A program made the translations under genes and the position numbers. From a virus: a DNA stretch of 64,000 nucleotides. The notes beneath the pieces were generated by a model that was given only the letters and a program-made list of their open reading frames with translations, did no database searches and was not told where the DNA came from. Shown piece after piece: positions 34,779-43,398 of the stretch (position 1 is the stretch's first letter; every line of letters starts with the position of its first letter). Location: positions 55,007 to 119,006 of IMG/VR virus record IMGVR_UViG_3300008116_003012; one strand, written 5' to 3'.

Positions 34779-35365
34779 TTAAAAATAGGTAATAAAGAAA
34801 GATCAGGGTAGTCTGTATAGTCTACTGTTCTTGGAGCAATGTCTTTAACTTTATTAAATTTTTCTATACCAGCAGCAGCAGTTTCTGGAGTCATATAATA
34901 ATGATATCCCATGGTGTAAATTTTCTGTTCAGCCCATAACACATCGCGATCTCTACCATCATAGCTCATTCTTACTAGTTGATCTCTATCTTCTTTATTA
35001 TCTAATAGAATCATCCCTCCTCGGCCTAGTCCCAAATGCTTACGAAACTGAAAACTTAAACACATATTTGTTCCGGAAATGTAACTTTGTTCTTTCCAAA
35101 GAACCGCAGCATCTATTATGTTTGTATTAGACAAATAATAATAGTCTTGCCATTGCTCGTCCTTCCATTGCCATTCTATGTTTAATTTCTTTAAAGTCAT
35201 AGGCACTGAAACATATGTATGTTTTGGACTACTGCTTGTTTTGATGTCTTGTAATCTAAGACATAGTTCTATTGCATGAGTGCAACAATCTGTAGCAACT
35301 GCATATTTAGAACCATAGTACTCGGCTATGGTATTTTCAAATTGGGTTATAGTATTAAAGCTCAT
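34775..35365 (-). CDS. Minimal DegT/DnrJ/EryC1-type PLP aminotransferase
   Basis: Only 196 aa against about 380 for the family, yet the core PLP blocks are present in order. These are YAVATDCCTHAIELCLR (phosphate-binding loop), IDAAVLW (the Asp-Ala pair near the ring), FQFRKHLGLGRGGMI (the Schiff-base Lys in the SF..K.L..G.GGM block) and GYHYYMTPETAAAGIEKF. Most of the small C-terminal domain is missing. Family members aminate keto-sugars, e.g. ArnB makes UDP-4-amino-arabinose. It could act after the dehydrogenase and decarboxylase at 30.8-32.4 kb. Late motif five bases upstream. Confidence 0.8.
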   Translation of the reverse strand: MSFNTITQFENTIAEYYGSKYAVATDCCTHAIELCLRLQDIKTSSSPKHTYVSVPMTLKKLNIEWQWKDEQWQDYYYLSNTNIIDAAVLWKEQSYISGTNMCLSFQFRKHLGLGRGGMILLDNKEDRDQLVRMSYDGRDRDVLWAEQKIYTMGYHYYMTPETAAAGIEKFNKVKDIAPRTVDYTDYPDLSLLPIFN

Positions 35366-35370
35366 GACAA

Positions 35371-35378
35371 TATTTATT
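35371..35378 (-). promoter_or_regulatory. Late promoter-like motif (AATAAATA)
   Basis: AATAAATA on the minus strand, five bases before the ATG at 35365. Confidence 0.52.
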
Positions 35379-35406
35379 GTTTATAATTTAGAGCATTTTT
35401 TTTAAT

Positions 35407-35414
35407 GTTAAATA
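35407..35414 (+). promoter_or_regulatory. Late promoter-like motif (GTTAAATA)
   Basis: GTTAAATA 22 bases before the ATG at 35437; unlike most island units this one leaves room for a leader with an AGGAAG ribosome site. Confidence 0.48.
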
Positions 35415-35436
35415 ATGGTATCAACAGGAAGAATAA

Positions 35437-36243
35437 ATGATTAGTATCCATAATAAAATTCTAAGCAACGAAGAAGTAAAAATTTTATTAGACTATTTTC
35501 AAAAAGACGATGAAAAAGTAGATGCAAGGCCGGATGTAAGAAGTAAGCATCCTATATGGGAAGAGACAGATTGGCCAGAATATATTATTCAAAATGCATT
35601 AACTAGAATATTAAACTACGATTACAAGGTAGAAGAAGTTGTATTTTTTGAATCTAAAATAAGCTATAGCCTTCATGTTGATAGCGGAAAATGTCCTAAA
35701 TCTAGAACAGGAAATGTTGTTATATTTCCGTTAACAGTTGAAGGTCTTGGTACAACTGCGTTGTTTAACAATTTTTGGAATAAAGACAGCACTAGATTTA
35801 GTAGAGTAATACTAGAACCTTTTGAATATAATTTACCTAATAAATTTAATGAATTGACTTATGTAAAAGATTTAAGAGAGTTGCTAGTAAAGTGTAAAAC
35901 TGATCCGTTGTCAATTGAAGATTTTAATGTAGATAGTGCATTTATATCTACTATAGAATATCTTATTGATGCTAGACAAGACAAAAAAGTTAGTAAAACC
36001 GACGGAAGGTGTTACGACTATACTGATATTGTTAATTGGAAAGCTGATGAAGAGTTTGATAAAACATTGCATCAACAACATTTAAGTCATATACCAATTG
36101 AAACTTTACAAGGTCTTACTTTGAATTCAATTGTAAATTGGAACATAGGAGACTGCTTTTGTTTTGAAAGAACAAGATTACATTGTGCAGGATCTGGTCA
36201 CAAAGTAAAAACAGGATTAACAATTTTTACTCAACGTGCTTGA
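35437..36243 (+). CDS. 2-oxoglutarate/Fe(II) oxygenase-like protein, copy B
   Basis: 268 aa paralogue of the 32454 gene. HxD is in SLHVDSG, the distal His in RLHCAGSG, and the end strand is GLTIFTQRA. The N-terminal segment DARPDVRSKHPIWEETDWP corresponds to DIRPDVASKHPRWDMDQWP in copy A. Two copies flank the aminotransferase and small hydroxylase genes. Substrate unknown. Its 3' end overlaps the B12-type radical-SAM gene by 17 bases. Confidence 0.75.
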   Translation: MISIHNKILSNEEVKILLDYFQKDDEKVDARPDVRSKHPIWEETDWPEYIIQNALTRILNYDYKVEEVVFFESKISYSLHVDSGKCPKSRTGNVVIFPLTVEGLGTTALFNNFWNKDSTRFSRVILEPFEYNLPNKFNELTYVKDLRELLVKCKTDPLSIEDFNVDSAFISTIEYLIDARQDKKVSKTDGRCYDYTDIVNWKADEEFDKTLHQQHLSHIPIETLQGLTLNSIVNWNIGDCFCFERTRLHCAGSGHKVKTGLTIFTQRA

Positions 36244-38122
36244 CTGTACATTTCCAATATTGATTTTTTCTTTGATAGTGATATGCAACTCTAAAGAACT
36301 CTTCTTCTGAAAGAATACGATGATCACCTGTATGATTTATTTCAATCACTGATGATTCTTGCCCTAATACTATTTTCGTAGTTTCAATATCTTGGCTGTT
36401 GTAAGTAATAGGATATTCTGTGTCTTTATCAACACAAAGTAAAATATTTAAATCTTCTAATGTTTTATTATTTAGATTGTATGTAACTTTTAAAAAATTA
36501 CTTAGTTCATCAACAAACTGTTGTCGGTTTCTATGAAATTTAACACACGTAGCTGACTTGTATTCCCAATAGGTGTTATTTAATTTCGTTCCCCAAAACT
36601 CTCCGTTAAGTATAACATTTTCTATATTTTCTTTAGTTAAAGTATGCTCAGAGTAAAACAGCTTAGGTTTAGCTTGTTCTATGTAGTTTATAAGATCAGA
36701 TGTAAAACGAGTTTCATTAATTTTTAAAACATTCTTAACATACTTTATTATGTGATGAGCCCATCCGTAATAATACATCACAATTATCCAATGTGAAAAC
36801 ATGTAACCTTTTATTACTTCTTCAAATGTTAAATGCTTTGTTGAACAAACAGTTCCCATAGTTTCAGTAATATAATTTTCTTCATCTTCTACATTTAACC
36901 AAAATGTGTCTAATGGAACTATCTTAGAAACTATATCTTTGCTTTTTAAATACTCAGGATTACTCATTGGAGCATTAGGAGTTAATGACAGTGGATGAAT
37001 CATTAAGAAATTTTCTTGCCCCATATCAATTAATTTTTGTATGCCTGTTATAAAGCTATCAAGAGTCTCTTCAGGCATAGGCCATATTAATTCAGAGTAT
37101 GTTTTTATATCATTTTCTTTAAAAAAATCCATTGACTCTTTAATAGTTTTTTCTTGAAGATTAAATCTATCAATGGCTTCTAATGTTTTTTCATTTAAGC
37201 TTTGTAGTGCAAATGTAATTCCTTTGAACAAGTTAGTGCCTGCTTTTTTGTCCAAGGAAGATATTTTTTTAATTCTTTCTGTATTATTTTTTGCCCAGTC
37301 TACATCCCATACATTAGGATATCCAGTTTCTAATTTTTTCTTTATAACATAGGCAGTTATATCATAATCTCTTTCAAGCATTCCCCAGTTACTATCGCAT
37401 ATTGACACGTATTCAATTTTGTTTTCTGAAATCCAATCAATTTCTTTATAAACTCTTTCAAGGTCAAACAGCTTTACTTTATTCCAATAGGAACTGCCTA
37501 TATCGCAAAAGCTACAATGATAAGGGCAACCTCTTAGTGTTTCATAAGTTACTTGCCATAGAAACTTTTTATTATGTCTTTTTTCATAATTTTCCATAAT
37601 AAAATTATAGAACCCCGATAATATAGGACTAGGCAGTTTATTAAGATTCTCAGTTCGATTTATTCCAGGTATAATTTTTCCAGGAAGAGAAATTCCGCCA
37701 ATGTCATCAAAGTTTTTAGAATCTAAATTGTTTAAAATAGATGTTAATGCGTTTTCGTTTTCCCCTAAAACTGCTATGTCAAAACACTTATTAGTTTTTA
37801 ATAAAAAGGGATCTGTTGTACTAACTTGAGGCCCGCCTATAATTATAAAACTTTCAGGCCATTTTTCTTTAATTCTTTTTGCAAGTTTTCGATTATAGTT
37901 CCAATTCCAGATATAGCAACTCATAATAACAACGTGAGGTGTATCTATTCTAGAAACAAATGACTCAATTGATTCTTTTTCTATTAGTACGTCTTTTAAA
38001 ATAAAATTATTCTTAACAAAGTCGTTTTCAATCGCAGTAAGCCAATGATAAGATATAGCAAGTGGCAAAAATTTATTAGGGCCGTAACTGTCAACGACTT
38101 GAATCAAATATACATTTTTCAT
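36227..38122 (-). CDS. B12-binding-domain radical SAM protein
   Basis: 631 aa. An N-terminal cobalamin-binding Rossmann domain (about residues 15-150, with FIIIGGPQVST as the typical strand and loop) is followed by the radical-SAM core. CPYHCSFC supplies Cys199, Cys203 and Cys206. A long C-terminal part (residues 430-631) follows. This domain order is that of class B radical SAM methyltransferases, which methylate unreactive carbon or phosphorus atoms, and of related RiPP/antibiotic enzymes. The DxHxxG B12-ligating motif is not evident, so cobalamin may bind base-off without a lower His. Late motif six bases upstream. Confidence 0.87.
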   Translation of the reverse strand: MKNVYLIQVVDSYGPNKFLPLAISYHWLTAIENDFVKNNFILKDVLIEKESIESFVSRIDTPHVVIMSCYIWNWNYNRKLAKRIKEKWPESFIIIGGPQVSTTDPFLLKTNKCFDIAVLGENENALTSILNNLDSKNFDDIGGISLPGKIIPGINRTENLNKLPSPILSGFYNFIMENYEKRHNKKFLWQVTYETLRGCPYHCSFCDIGSSYWNKVKLFDLERVYKEIDWISENKIEYVSICDSNWGMLERDYDITAYVIKKKLETGYPNVWDVDWAKNNTERIKKISSLDKKAGTNLFKGITFALQSLNEKTLEAIDRFNLQEKTIKESMDFFKENDIKTYSELIWPMPEETLDSFITGIQKLIDMGQENFLMIHPLSLTPNAPMSNPEYLKSKDIVSKIVPLDTFWLNVEDEENYITETMGTVCSTKHLTFEEVIKGYMFSHWIIVMYYYGWAHHIIKYVKNVLKINETRFTSDLINYIEQAKPKLFYSEHTLTKENIENVILNGEFWGTKLNNTYWEYKSATCVKFHRNRQQFVDELSNFLKVTYNLNNKTLEDLNILLCVDKDTEYPITYNSQDIETTKIVLGQESSVIEINHTGDHRILSEEEFFRVAYHYQRKNQYWKCTVKHVE

Positions 38123-38128
38123 ATGTAT

Positions 38129-38136
38129 TATTTATT
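38129..38136 (-). promoter_or_regulatory. Late promoter-like motif (AATAAATA)
   Basis: AATAAATA on the minus strand, six bases before the ATG at 38122. Confidence 0.52.
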
Positions 38137-38152
38137 AACGCATTTTTTTAGA

Positions 38153-38160
38153 AGTAAATA
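38153..38160 (+). promoter_or_regulatory. Late promoter-like motif (AGTAAATA)
   Basis: AGTAAATA immediately before the ATGATG at 38162-38167; transcript start would fall at or after the ATG. Confidence 0.48.
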
Positions 38161-38164
38161 TATG

Positions 38165-38722
38165 ATGTTAACTACAAAAAATTTAATAGATTGGGATAAA
38201 ATCATTTTCAACATCAGTCCTGAAAGCGGTGATCCAATCACTATGTCTGCTGTGCTAAACAAATCAGAGCACTCAAGGACTGACAAACAACTTATGTCAG
38301 ACTATGAAGAAATAGCAAAGACATGGCTAAATGCAGGTTACAACTTAGAAAATATCAAATGGTATGATTATTATCCAGGGGAACATTTTGATAAAAGTAT
38401 AGAAACTGCTTTTGAAAATTTAGTAAATGCCAAAGCTAGAAGAGTTTGGATTAGTGAAATAATGCCTGGAATAACTTCGCCTTATCACTGGGACGTAGAA
38501 GACTATGAGCAACAATGGCTTAGTGAAGGCAATCTAGTTAGATATACTTGTTTTATAGAACAGCCTACTGATGGTCACATTTTTGTATTAGAAGATCAAC
38601 ACTTTTATAATCCCGAACAGCATTCAGTAATCAAATGGGAAAATCATCGTCACTATCACGCTGGATCAAACTGCGGATTTAAACCCTTTTATCTTTTTCA
38701 TTTTGTAGGAACTCCTAGATGA
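38165..38722 (+). CDS. 2OG/Fe(II) oxygenase-like (HWD type)
   Basis: 185 aa from the second ATG (MLTTKNLIDWDKII), matched to MLTTNGLINWESII of the 52144 paralogue; the frame is open further upstream but without support. Iron ligands: HWD in SPYHWDVEDYE and a distal His in HYHAGSNCG. The end strand FYLFHFVG is shared with the paralogue. The next gene is a third relative and starts with a four-base overlap. Substrate unknown; the three form a phage-specific subfamily. Confidence 0.7.
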   Translation: MLTTKNLIDWDKIIFNISPESGDPITMSAVLNKSEHSRTDKQLMSDYEEIAKTWLNAGYNLENIKWYDYYPGEHFDKSIETAFENLVNAKARRVWISEIMPGITSPYHWDVEDYEQQWLSEGNLVRYTCFIEQPTDGHIFVLEDQHFYNPEQHSVIKWENHRHYHAGSNCGFKPFYLFHFVGTPR

Positions 38723-39264
38723 TCAATTATATAGGAAACTCTAGTTCTATTATTAATTGGCAAGCACTGATAGACAATTTAAAAAATCAAGAGCCTGCTT
38801 ATGTAGGCCCTAGTCACAGTAGAAAAGATAATATTCCTGGAGTTCATAACATTTTAGATAAGTGGGATGCCGCAGGATATGTGTTACAAGAAAATGGCGG
38901 CACTGTTGGATGGGATATGTTTCTCCCTCATAAAAATTTTGACGTTGAAATAGTTAACAAATTTGCTAAGTTCGTAGGACTTACATCTTATAACAGTGCA
39001 TGGGTCAGCAGAGTTAATCCAGGTATGGTTGTTCCTTATCATTGGGATGTTCATGACAATGAAGAAGAACTTTCTAGAATGGGAAATTTTAAAAGATGGC
39101 ATTGTCACATTAGTGCCTCGAGTTTTGGTCATGCATTTTTTGCAGACAATCAATGTTTTTATAATCAAGAGCAGGGTGCGGTTTACGAATGGGACGATAG
39201 GCGACATTGGCACGGTGGAATAAATTGCGGACTAGTGCCAAAGTATGTTTTTAATTTTTGGTAA
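38719..39264 (+). CDS. 2OG/Fe(II) oxygenase-like (HWD type)
   Basis: 181 aa. VPYHWDVHDNEEE supplies HxD and HWHGGINCG the distal His, aligned with the gene just before it (YHWDVEDYE, HYHAGSNCG). Tandem overlap (ATGA) suggests the two act as a pair or heterodimer. Three bases later the twitch radical-SAM gene begins, so hydroxylation and radical chemistry are co-expressed. Confidence 0.7.
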   Translation: MINYIGNSSSIINWQALIDNLKNQEPAYVGPSHSRKDNIPGVHNILDKWDAAGYVLQENGGTVGWDMFLPHKNFDVEIVNKFAKFVGLTSYNSAWVSRVNPGMVVPYHWDVHDNEEELSRMGNFKRWHCHISASSFGHAFFADNQCFYNQEQGAVYEWDDRRHWHGGINCGLVPKYVFNFW

Positions 39265-39267
39265 TAT

Positions 39268-40686
39268 ATGGAAGAAATAAACGAATACTGGGAACAACCA
39301 GAAGAAACTAAAATTGGTCATTGGCAAAATGTCATAAAAGAAAAAACAGGAAGTTCTACTTTCTGTGCTTTACCTTGGGTACACTTTGCTACACGACCAA
39401 ACGGAGATATGCGTCTTTGCTGTTCTGCTAACGCTAGTGGTGCTGGTACTGATCATGAAGTAGGTCTAGTTAAAAATGAAAGAGGAGTTCCTGCAAACTT
39501 TGGCAAAGAAACACCTATGAGTGCATGGAACAATGAATACATGAAGGATGTACGTTTGACTATGTTAGAAGGAAAAATTCCTGCTAGTTGTCAAAAGTGT
39601 TACAAAGAAGAAAGCAAAGGTGTTGCTAGTAAACGTATTTGGGAAACAGCTTATTGGACGTTAGACGGTGTTGACCTAGAAGAACTAGTAAAGCAAACAG
39701 AAGAAGATGGAACTATACCAGAAAAACTAGTTTATCTAGATTTAAGACTAGGGCATACTTGCAATCTAAAATGTGTTATGTGCAGTCCTCATGACAGCAG
39801 CTTATGGGTTCAAGATCATAAAAAAATCTATCCTTTGTTACAGCATGATGCTTTAAAAAATCAAATGGGATGGGATCAAAAGAGTTTTAATAACTATTGG
39901 CATGAGAATCCAGACTTCTGGAAAGAAATGTATGCACAGATTCCTAATCTTAAACAGGTGTACTTTGCAGGCGGTGAACCTCTTTTAATTAAAGAACATA
40001 AAACTTTCTTAGAAGAAATTATTCGTCAAGGATATGCTGACAAAATATTGATTAGATATAACACCAACGGACTGCTAATAGATGATACTATAATAGAGCT
40101 ATGGAAAAAATTTAAAAAAGTTAAAGTTGGGTTTAGTATAGACGCATTAACTGATAGAAATTACTATATTAGATTTCCTAGCGAATGGAGTAAGATAGAA
40201 AAGAATCTTCATATATTAGACAACACTCCTAGCAATATAGAAGTTAGCATTGCTACTGCTATACAAATTTTAAATATAAAACATTTACCAGAATTTGCCA
40301 AATGGAAGATTCAACAGAACTTTAAGAAAGTAAACTTTGAAAACGTTACAGGAGGCATACAAGCCGGCGGCGGAATTTTTAATATGCATTTGTTGTATAT
40401 TCCTACTTTTTTAAGTATACGCTGCTTACCTAACGAAGATAAAGCAGAAGTTAGAAAACTTTTTGGAGAGCTTGCTAATTGGTTGTATGTAAACTATAGA
40501 CAAGATGAAGATTTTTGGAAGATTAATCCTTACGGATGGAAACGTTGGCAAGCTGTGTTAGATTTTATGGATGCCGAAGATCACACACATTTGCTGCCTG
40601 CGTTTAAAGAATACATTGAAAATTTAGATCCAATTAGAAAAACTAATTTTAAAAACTATTTTCCTGAACTAGCTCACTTAATATAA
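39268..40686 (+). CDS. Twitch-domain radical SAM protein, copy 1
   Basis: 472 aa with an auxiliary-cluster domain before the core. It reads FCALPWVHFATRPNGDMRLCC (Cys33, Cys51, Cys52) and CQKCY (Cys108, Cys111), then the CxxxCxxC CNLKCVMC (Cys165, Cys169, Cys172) and GGEPLL. The same order appears at 46946. Such twitch proteins are common in aquatic bacteria and phages, and related SPASM/twitch enzymes modify peptides or sugars. It is followed by a one-base overlap with another radical-SAM gene. Confidence 0.88.
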   Translation: MEEINEYWEQPEETKIGHWQNVIKEKTGSSTFCALPWVHFATRPNGDMRLCCSANASGAGTDHEVGLVKNERGVPANFGKETPMSAWNNEYMKDVRLTMLEGKIPASCQKCYKEESKGVASKRIWETAYWTLDGVDLEELVKQTEEDGTIPEKLVYLDLRLGHTCNLKCVMCSPHDSSLWVQDHKKIYPLLQHDALKNQMGWDQKSFNNYWHENPDFWKEMYAQIPNLKQVYFAGGEPLLIKEHKTFLEEIIRQGYADKILIRYNTNGLLIDDTIIELWKKFKKVKVGFSIDALTDRNYYIRFPSEWSKIEKNLHILDNTPSNIEVSIATAIQILNIKHLPEFAKWKIQQNFKKVNFENVTGGIQAGGGIFNMHLLYIPTFLSIRCLPNEDKAEVRKLFGELANWLYVNYRQDEDFWKINPYGWKRWQAVLDFMDAEDHTHLLPAFKEYIENLDPIRKTNFKNYFPELAHLI

Positions 40687-41684
40687 TGAAAAGAAAGATT
40701 ATAAAAATTACCAACAATGTAAGTCCTAATGTTTTTAGGCTTGAATGGGTAGTGGGTAATTTGTGCAATCGTAAATGCTGGTATTGCTTTCCCGGAGCAA
40801 ATGAAGGAACTTATCCTTTTCCTTCTGATATAGAGCTCATAAAGAAGAACTTTACTACCATGTTTGACAGTTACAAGGAAAACGGTATAGATACGTTTGA
40901 AATATTACTTACAGGAGGAGAGCCTACTTTATGGAAAGAATTTCCTGAAGTACTAAACTTTTTTAAAGAAAACTATAATGTTGTAATACGCACATTAACT
41001 AACGGGTATAAAAAATTAGATTGGTGGAAAGAAAATGCAAAATTTTTCGATCATGTAGAGATATCAGTACACAATGAAAATTCTGATATAGACCATATAA
41101 TTTCTGTAGCAGATTACTTATTTGAATCTAAAACTATGGTAGTGGCAAATGTTTTAATGGATCCTAAAAACTTTGATGTTTGTAAAGACATTGTTGAAAA
41201 ATTAAAGACCAGCAAACACCCATGGCCTATTATAACTAAAACAGTGTTCTTTGAAGGTATTCCTGACTATACAGAAGAACAGTCTTTGTATTTTAAGGGA
41301 ACGTTAAAACATAGACTTCCTGACATAGAACAAGTTAAAACATTCTTTAAGGGTAGAATAGAAGGTAATAGATATCAAGTTACTTACGATGACGGAGAAA
41401 TATTTGTAGTACCAAATGATAGATGGATAGCGTTAGAAAAATTAAATCATTTTTACGGATGGGAATGTAATTTAGGTGTTGAAGCTATGCAAATTACCAG
41501 TGAAGGGATACTAACCGGCGGGTGCGGCCAGCAGCTACACGGAAGCGATCATCACTACAATATTTTAGATCCAGACTTCAGTAATAAATTTAAAGCTCCA
41601 AAAAATCCAATAACCTGCAAACAGATTACTTGCGGATGCACTACAGAAATACATATTAATAAATCTAAGTTAAATAATATATAA
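40686..41684 (+). CDS. Radical SAM protein (CNRKCWYC type)
   Basis: 332 aa. Cys27, Cys31 and Cys34 bind the 4Fe-4S cluster; TGGEPTLWKEF follows. The C-terminal region has CNLGVEAM, GGCGQQ and CKQITCGC, which can hold a second cluster. It is a close relative of the gene at 43994 (NLCNYKCSYCYPGA, GGEPTLWKDL, matching CNLGLDHL and CMCG). The two enzymes flank the nitroreductase, TauD-like and GNAT-like genes. Confidence 0.88.
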   Translation: MKRKIIKITNNVSPNVFRLEWVVGNLCNRKCWYCFPGANEGTYPFPSDIELIKKNFTTMFDSYKENGIDTFEILLTGGEPTLWKEFPEVLNFFKENYNVVIRTLTNGYKKLDWWKENAKFFDHVEISVHNENSDIDHIISVADYLFESKTMVVANVLMDPKNFDVCKDIVEKLKTSKHPWPIITKTVFFEGIPDYTEEQSLYFKGTLKHRLPDIEQVKTFFKGRIEGNRYQVTYDDGEIFVVPNDRWIALEKLNHFYGWECNLGVEAMQITSEGILTGGCGQQLHGSDHHYNILDPDFSNKFKAPKNPITCKQITCGCTTEIHINKSKLNNI

Positions 41685-41696
41685 TGGAGATTTCAA

Positions 41697-42305
41697 ATGG
41701 GTAATTTAACTGATGCCGCAAAAAGTGCCAATCACTGCCAAAGAAATTGGTCTAATCGTTTAGTAGACGAAGATATAGTACAAGAACTTATAGGTGTTGC
41801 TACTAATATGCCTACTAAACAAAACGAAGAATACTACGGATTGTTAGTAACAACAAATCAAGAATTTAATCATACTGTTTATATGCACTCATACGCGGTT
41901 GCAAAAAACGTTATGAAATTACCTTTTGAAAGACGTCACTTAACTAATCACAATACTCAATTAAGAGCTCCTTTACAATTTCATTATCTTGTTGAAGCTG
42001 GAAAGAAATTTCAACACGGACAGCTTGAAAATGCAGGATTTTTTAGCATAGGAATTAGTGCAGGCGCACTAGGTTTAGCAGCTAACTCTCTTGGATTAAA
42101 AACAGGATACTGTGTTTGTTTAGATCATCAACCTATAGTTACCATGATAAATCAAGAATTTAATACACCTTATACTGGTATCTTATTAAGTATAGGTATA
42201 GGATATCCTGAAGAAAATCTTAGATGGAACATTGGTCGAAGACCAGCTGGACAAACTTTTGTTAAGCCATCATATAAAAAATCTATAAAAGTTTTTAGGA
42301 AGTAA
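41697..42305 (+). CDS. Nitroreductase-fold flavoprotein
   Basis: 202 aa. The N-terminal CQRNWSNRLVDEDIVQELIGVATNMPTKQN fits the FMN-binding start of nitroreductases (R-N-W, then P-x-K-N for phosphate). SIGISAGALGLAANSLGLKTGYC fits the central dimer/flavin helix. This subfamily occurs in marine phages. It would reduce a substrate, or recycle a cofactor, with FMN and NAD(P)H; it could supply electrons to the neighbouring radical-SAM enzymes, which is speculative. Ribosome site: GGAG before the ATG. Confidence 0.65.
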   Translation: MGNLTDAAKSANHCQRNWSNRLVDEDIVQELIGVATNMPTKQNEEYYGLLVTTNQEFNHTVYMHSYAVAKNVMKLPFERRHLTNHNTQLRAPLQFHYLVEAGKKFQHGQLENAGFFSIGISAGALGLAANSLGLKTGYCVCLDHQPIVTMINQEFNTPYTGILLSIGIGYPEENLRWNIGRRPAGQTFVKPSYKKSIKVFRK

Positions 42306-42313
42306 TCCTATCT

Positions 42314-42321
42314 AATAAATA
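42314..42321 (+). promoter_or_regulatory. Late promoter-like motif (AATAAATA)
   Basis: AATAAATA 21 bases before the ATG at 42343, with a short leader containing AGGA. Confidence 0.5.
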
Positions 42322-42342
42322 TTAGAAAATAGGACTTTCGCG

Positions 42343-43398
42343 ATGAAAATAAGCAAAATACCAGGACTAGGTAGATTCGGTGTCTACATTGATAATGTCG
42401 ATCTTAATAACATTTCAACTGAAGAATGGATGGAGATTGGAAAAATACATTTAGAGTCTCTAGTCACTATAATTAGAAATACAGACGTAACACCCTTAAA
42501 TTACTATAGACTAATGATGCAGTGGGGTCCAAGCAGATGGAACCGCCCAATTTCATTTTATAAAAAATACGGTAAGCCGTTGAAAGAATTAGTATTAAAC
42601 AAAGAATTGGACGAAGAAGATCAATTGGTATTTGATAACGGTCGTAGATGGCAATATGACAAACGCTGCCCTGGCATGGTTTGCGTAACTCCTAAGAAGA
42701 ATACTCGCGGTGAAAGTATGGGAATATTTGGAGACGGTGAGTTGTTATGGCACAGTAACGAATGTGGTGATGTGGCATTTACTCCTGGGGTAGCATTATT
42801 AGGATTTGAAAACGTTGATAAAACTGCTACTGGGTTTTGTACCAGTCCAGATTGGTATGAAAAGCAAAGTGAAAGCTTTCGCAGTGAGTTAGACGAGATG
42901 ATTATTGTACATAACTATCGTCCAATGGCAATGAGTCCTATTGTAATTGAAGATCAAGAAAAGTTTTATAAAAACAATATGGCTCCTGAGAATGACATGA
43001 AGGTGCCGTTGATTATAAAGAGTCCTGGAGATATCAAAGGAGTACATTTAGGAATTAATACGTTTGATAAAATTGAAGGTATGAGTTTAGAAGAAAGCAA
43101 AAAGATCTTTAATAAAATCCGAAGCGAAATGATTGTTCCTGAATATTGTTACGATCACTGGTATGGAGGCAAAGACATTTGTTTATTTGACAACAGCATT
43201 ACTTTACACAATAGATCTATACATGAGAGCATTGGTGTAGCACCAAATCGACTTGGTTTAAGGATTCAATACGACTTTGACAAATTAACTGGTAAATCTT
43301 ACAATCCATTTTATCAAGAAGAATTTAATCAACTTAAACAAGACAGACTATCTATCTTAGACAAAGCCATGGAAGGCATGGTTATTAGCACTAACTAA
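42343..43398 (+). CDS. TauD/TfdA-type 2OG dioxygenase
   Basis: 351 aa. The N-terminal part (GRFGVYIDNVDLNNIS) and the spacing of iron ligands fit TauD/clavaminate-synthase-like enzymes. The proximal motif is LLWHSNECG, where His is followed by Asn instead of the usual Asp. The distal His lies in LFDNSITLHNRS, and the Arg of APNRLGLRIQY can bind 2-oxoglutarate. The Asn could weaken the facial triad or indicate altered chemistry. Overlaps the next ATG by one base. Confidence 0.75.
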   Translation: MKISKIPGLGRFGVYIDNVDLNNISTEEWMEIGKIHLESLVTIIRNTDVTPLNYYRLMMQWGPSRWNRPISFYKKYGKPLKELVLNKELDEEDQLVFDNGRRWQYDKRCPGMVCVTPKKNTRGESMGIFGDGELLWHSNECGDVAFTPGVALLGFENVDKTATGFCTSPDWYEKQSESFRSELDEMIIVHNYRPMAMSPIVIEDQEKFYKNNMAPENDMKVPLIIKSPGDIKGVHLGINTFDKIEGMSLEESKKIFNKIRSEMIVPEYCYDHWYGGKDICLFDNSITLHNRSIHESIGVAPNRLGLRIQYDFDKLTGKSYNPFYQEEFNQLKQDRLSILDKAMEGMVISTN

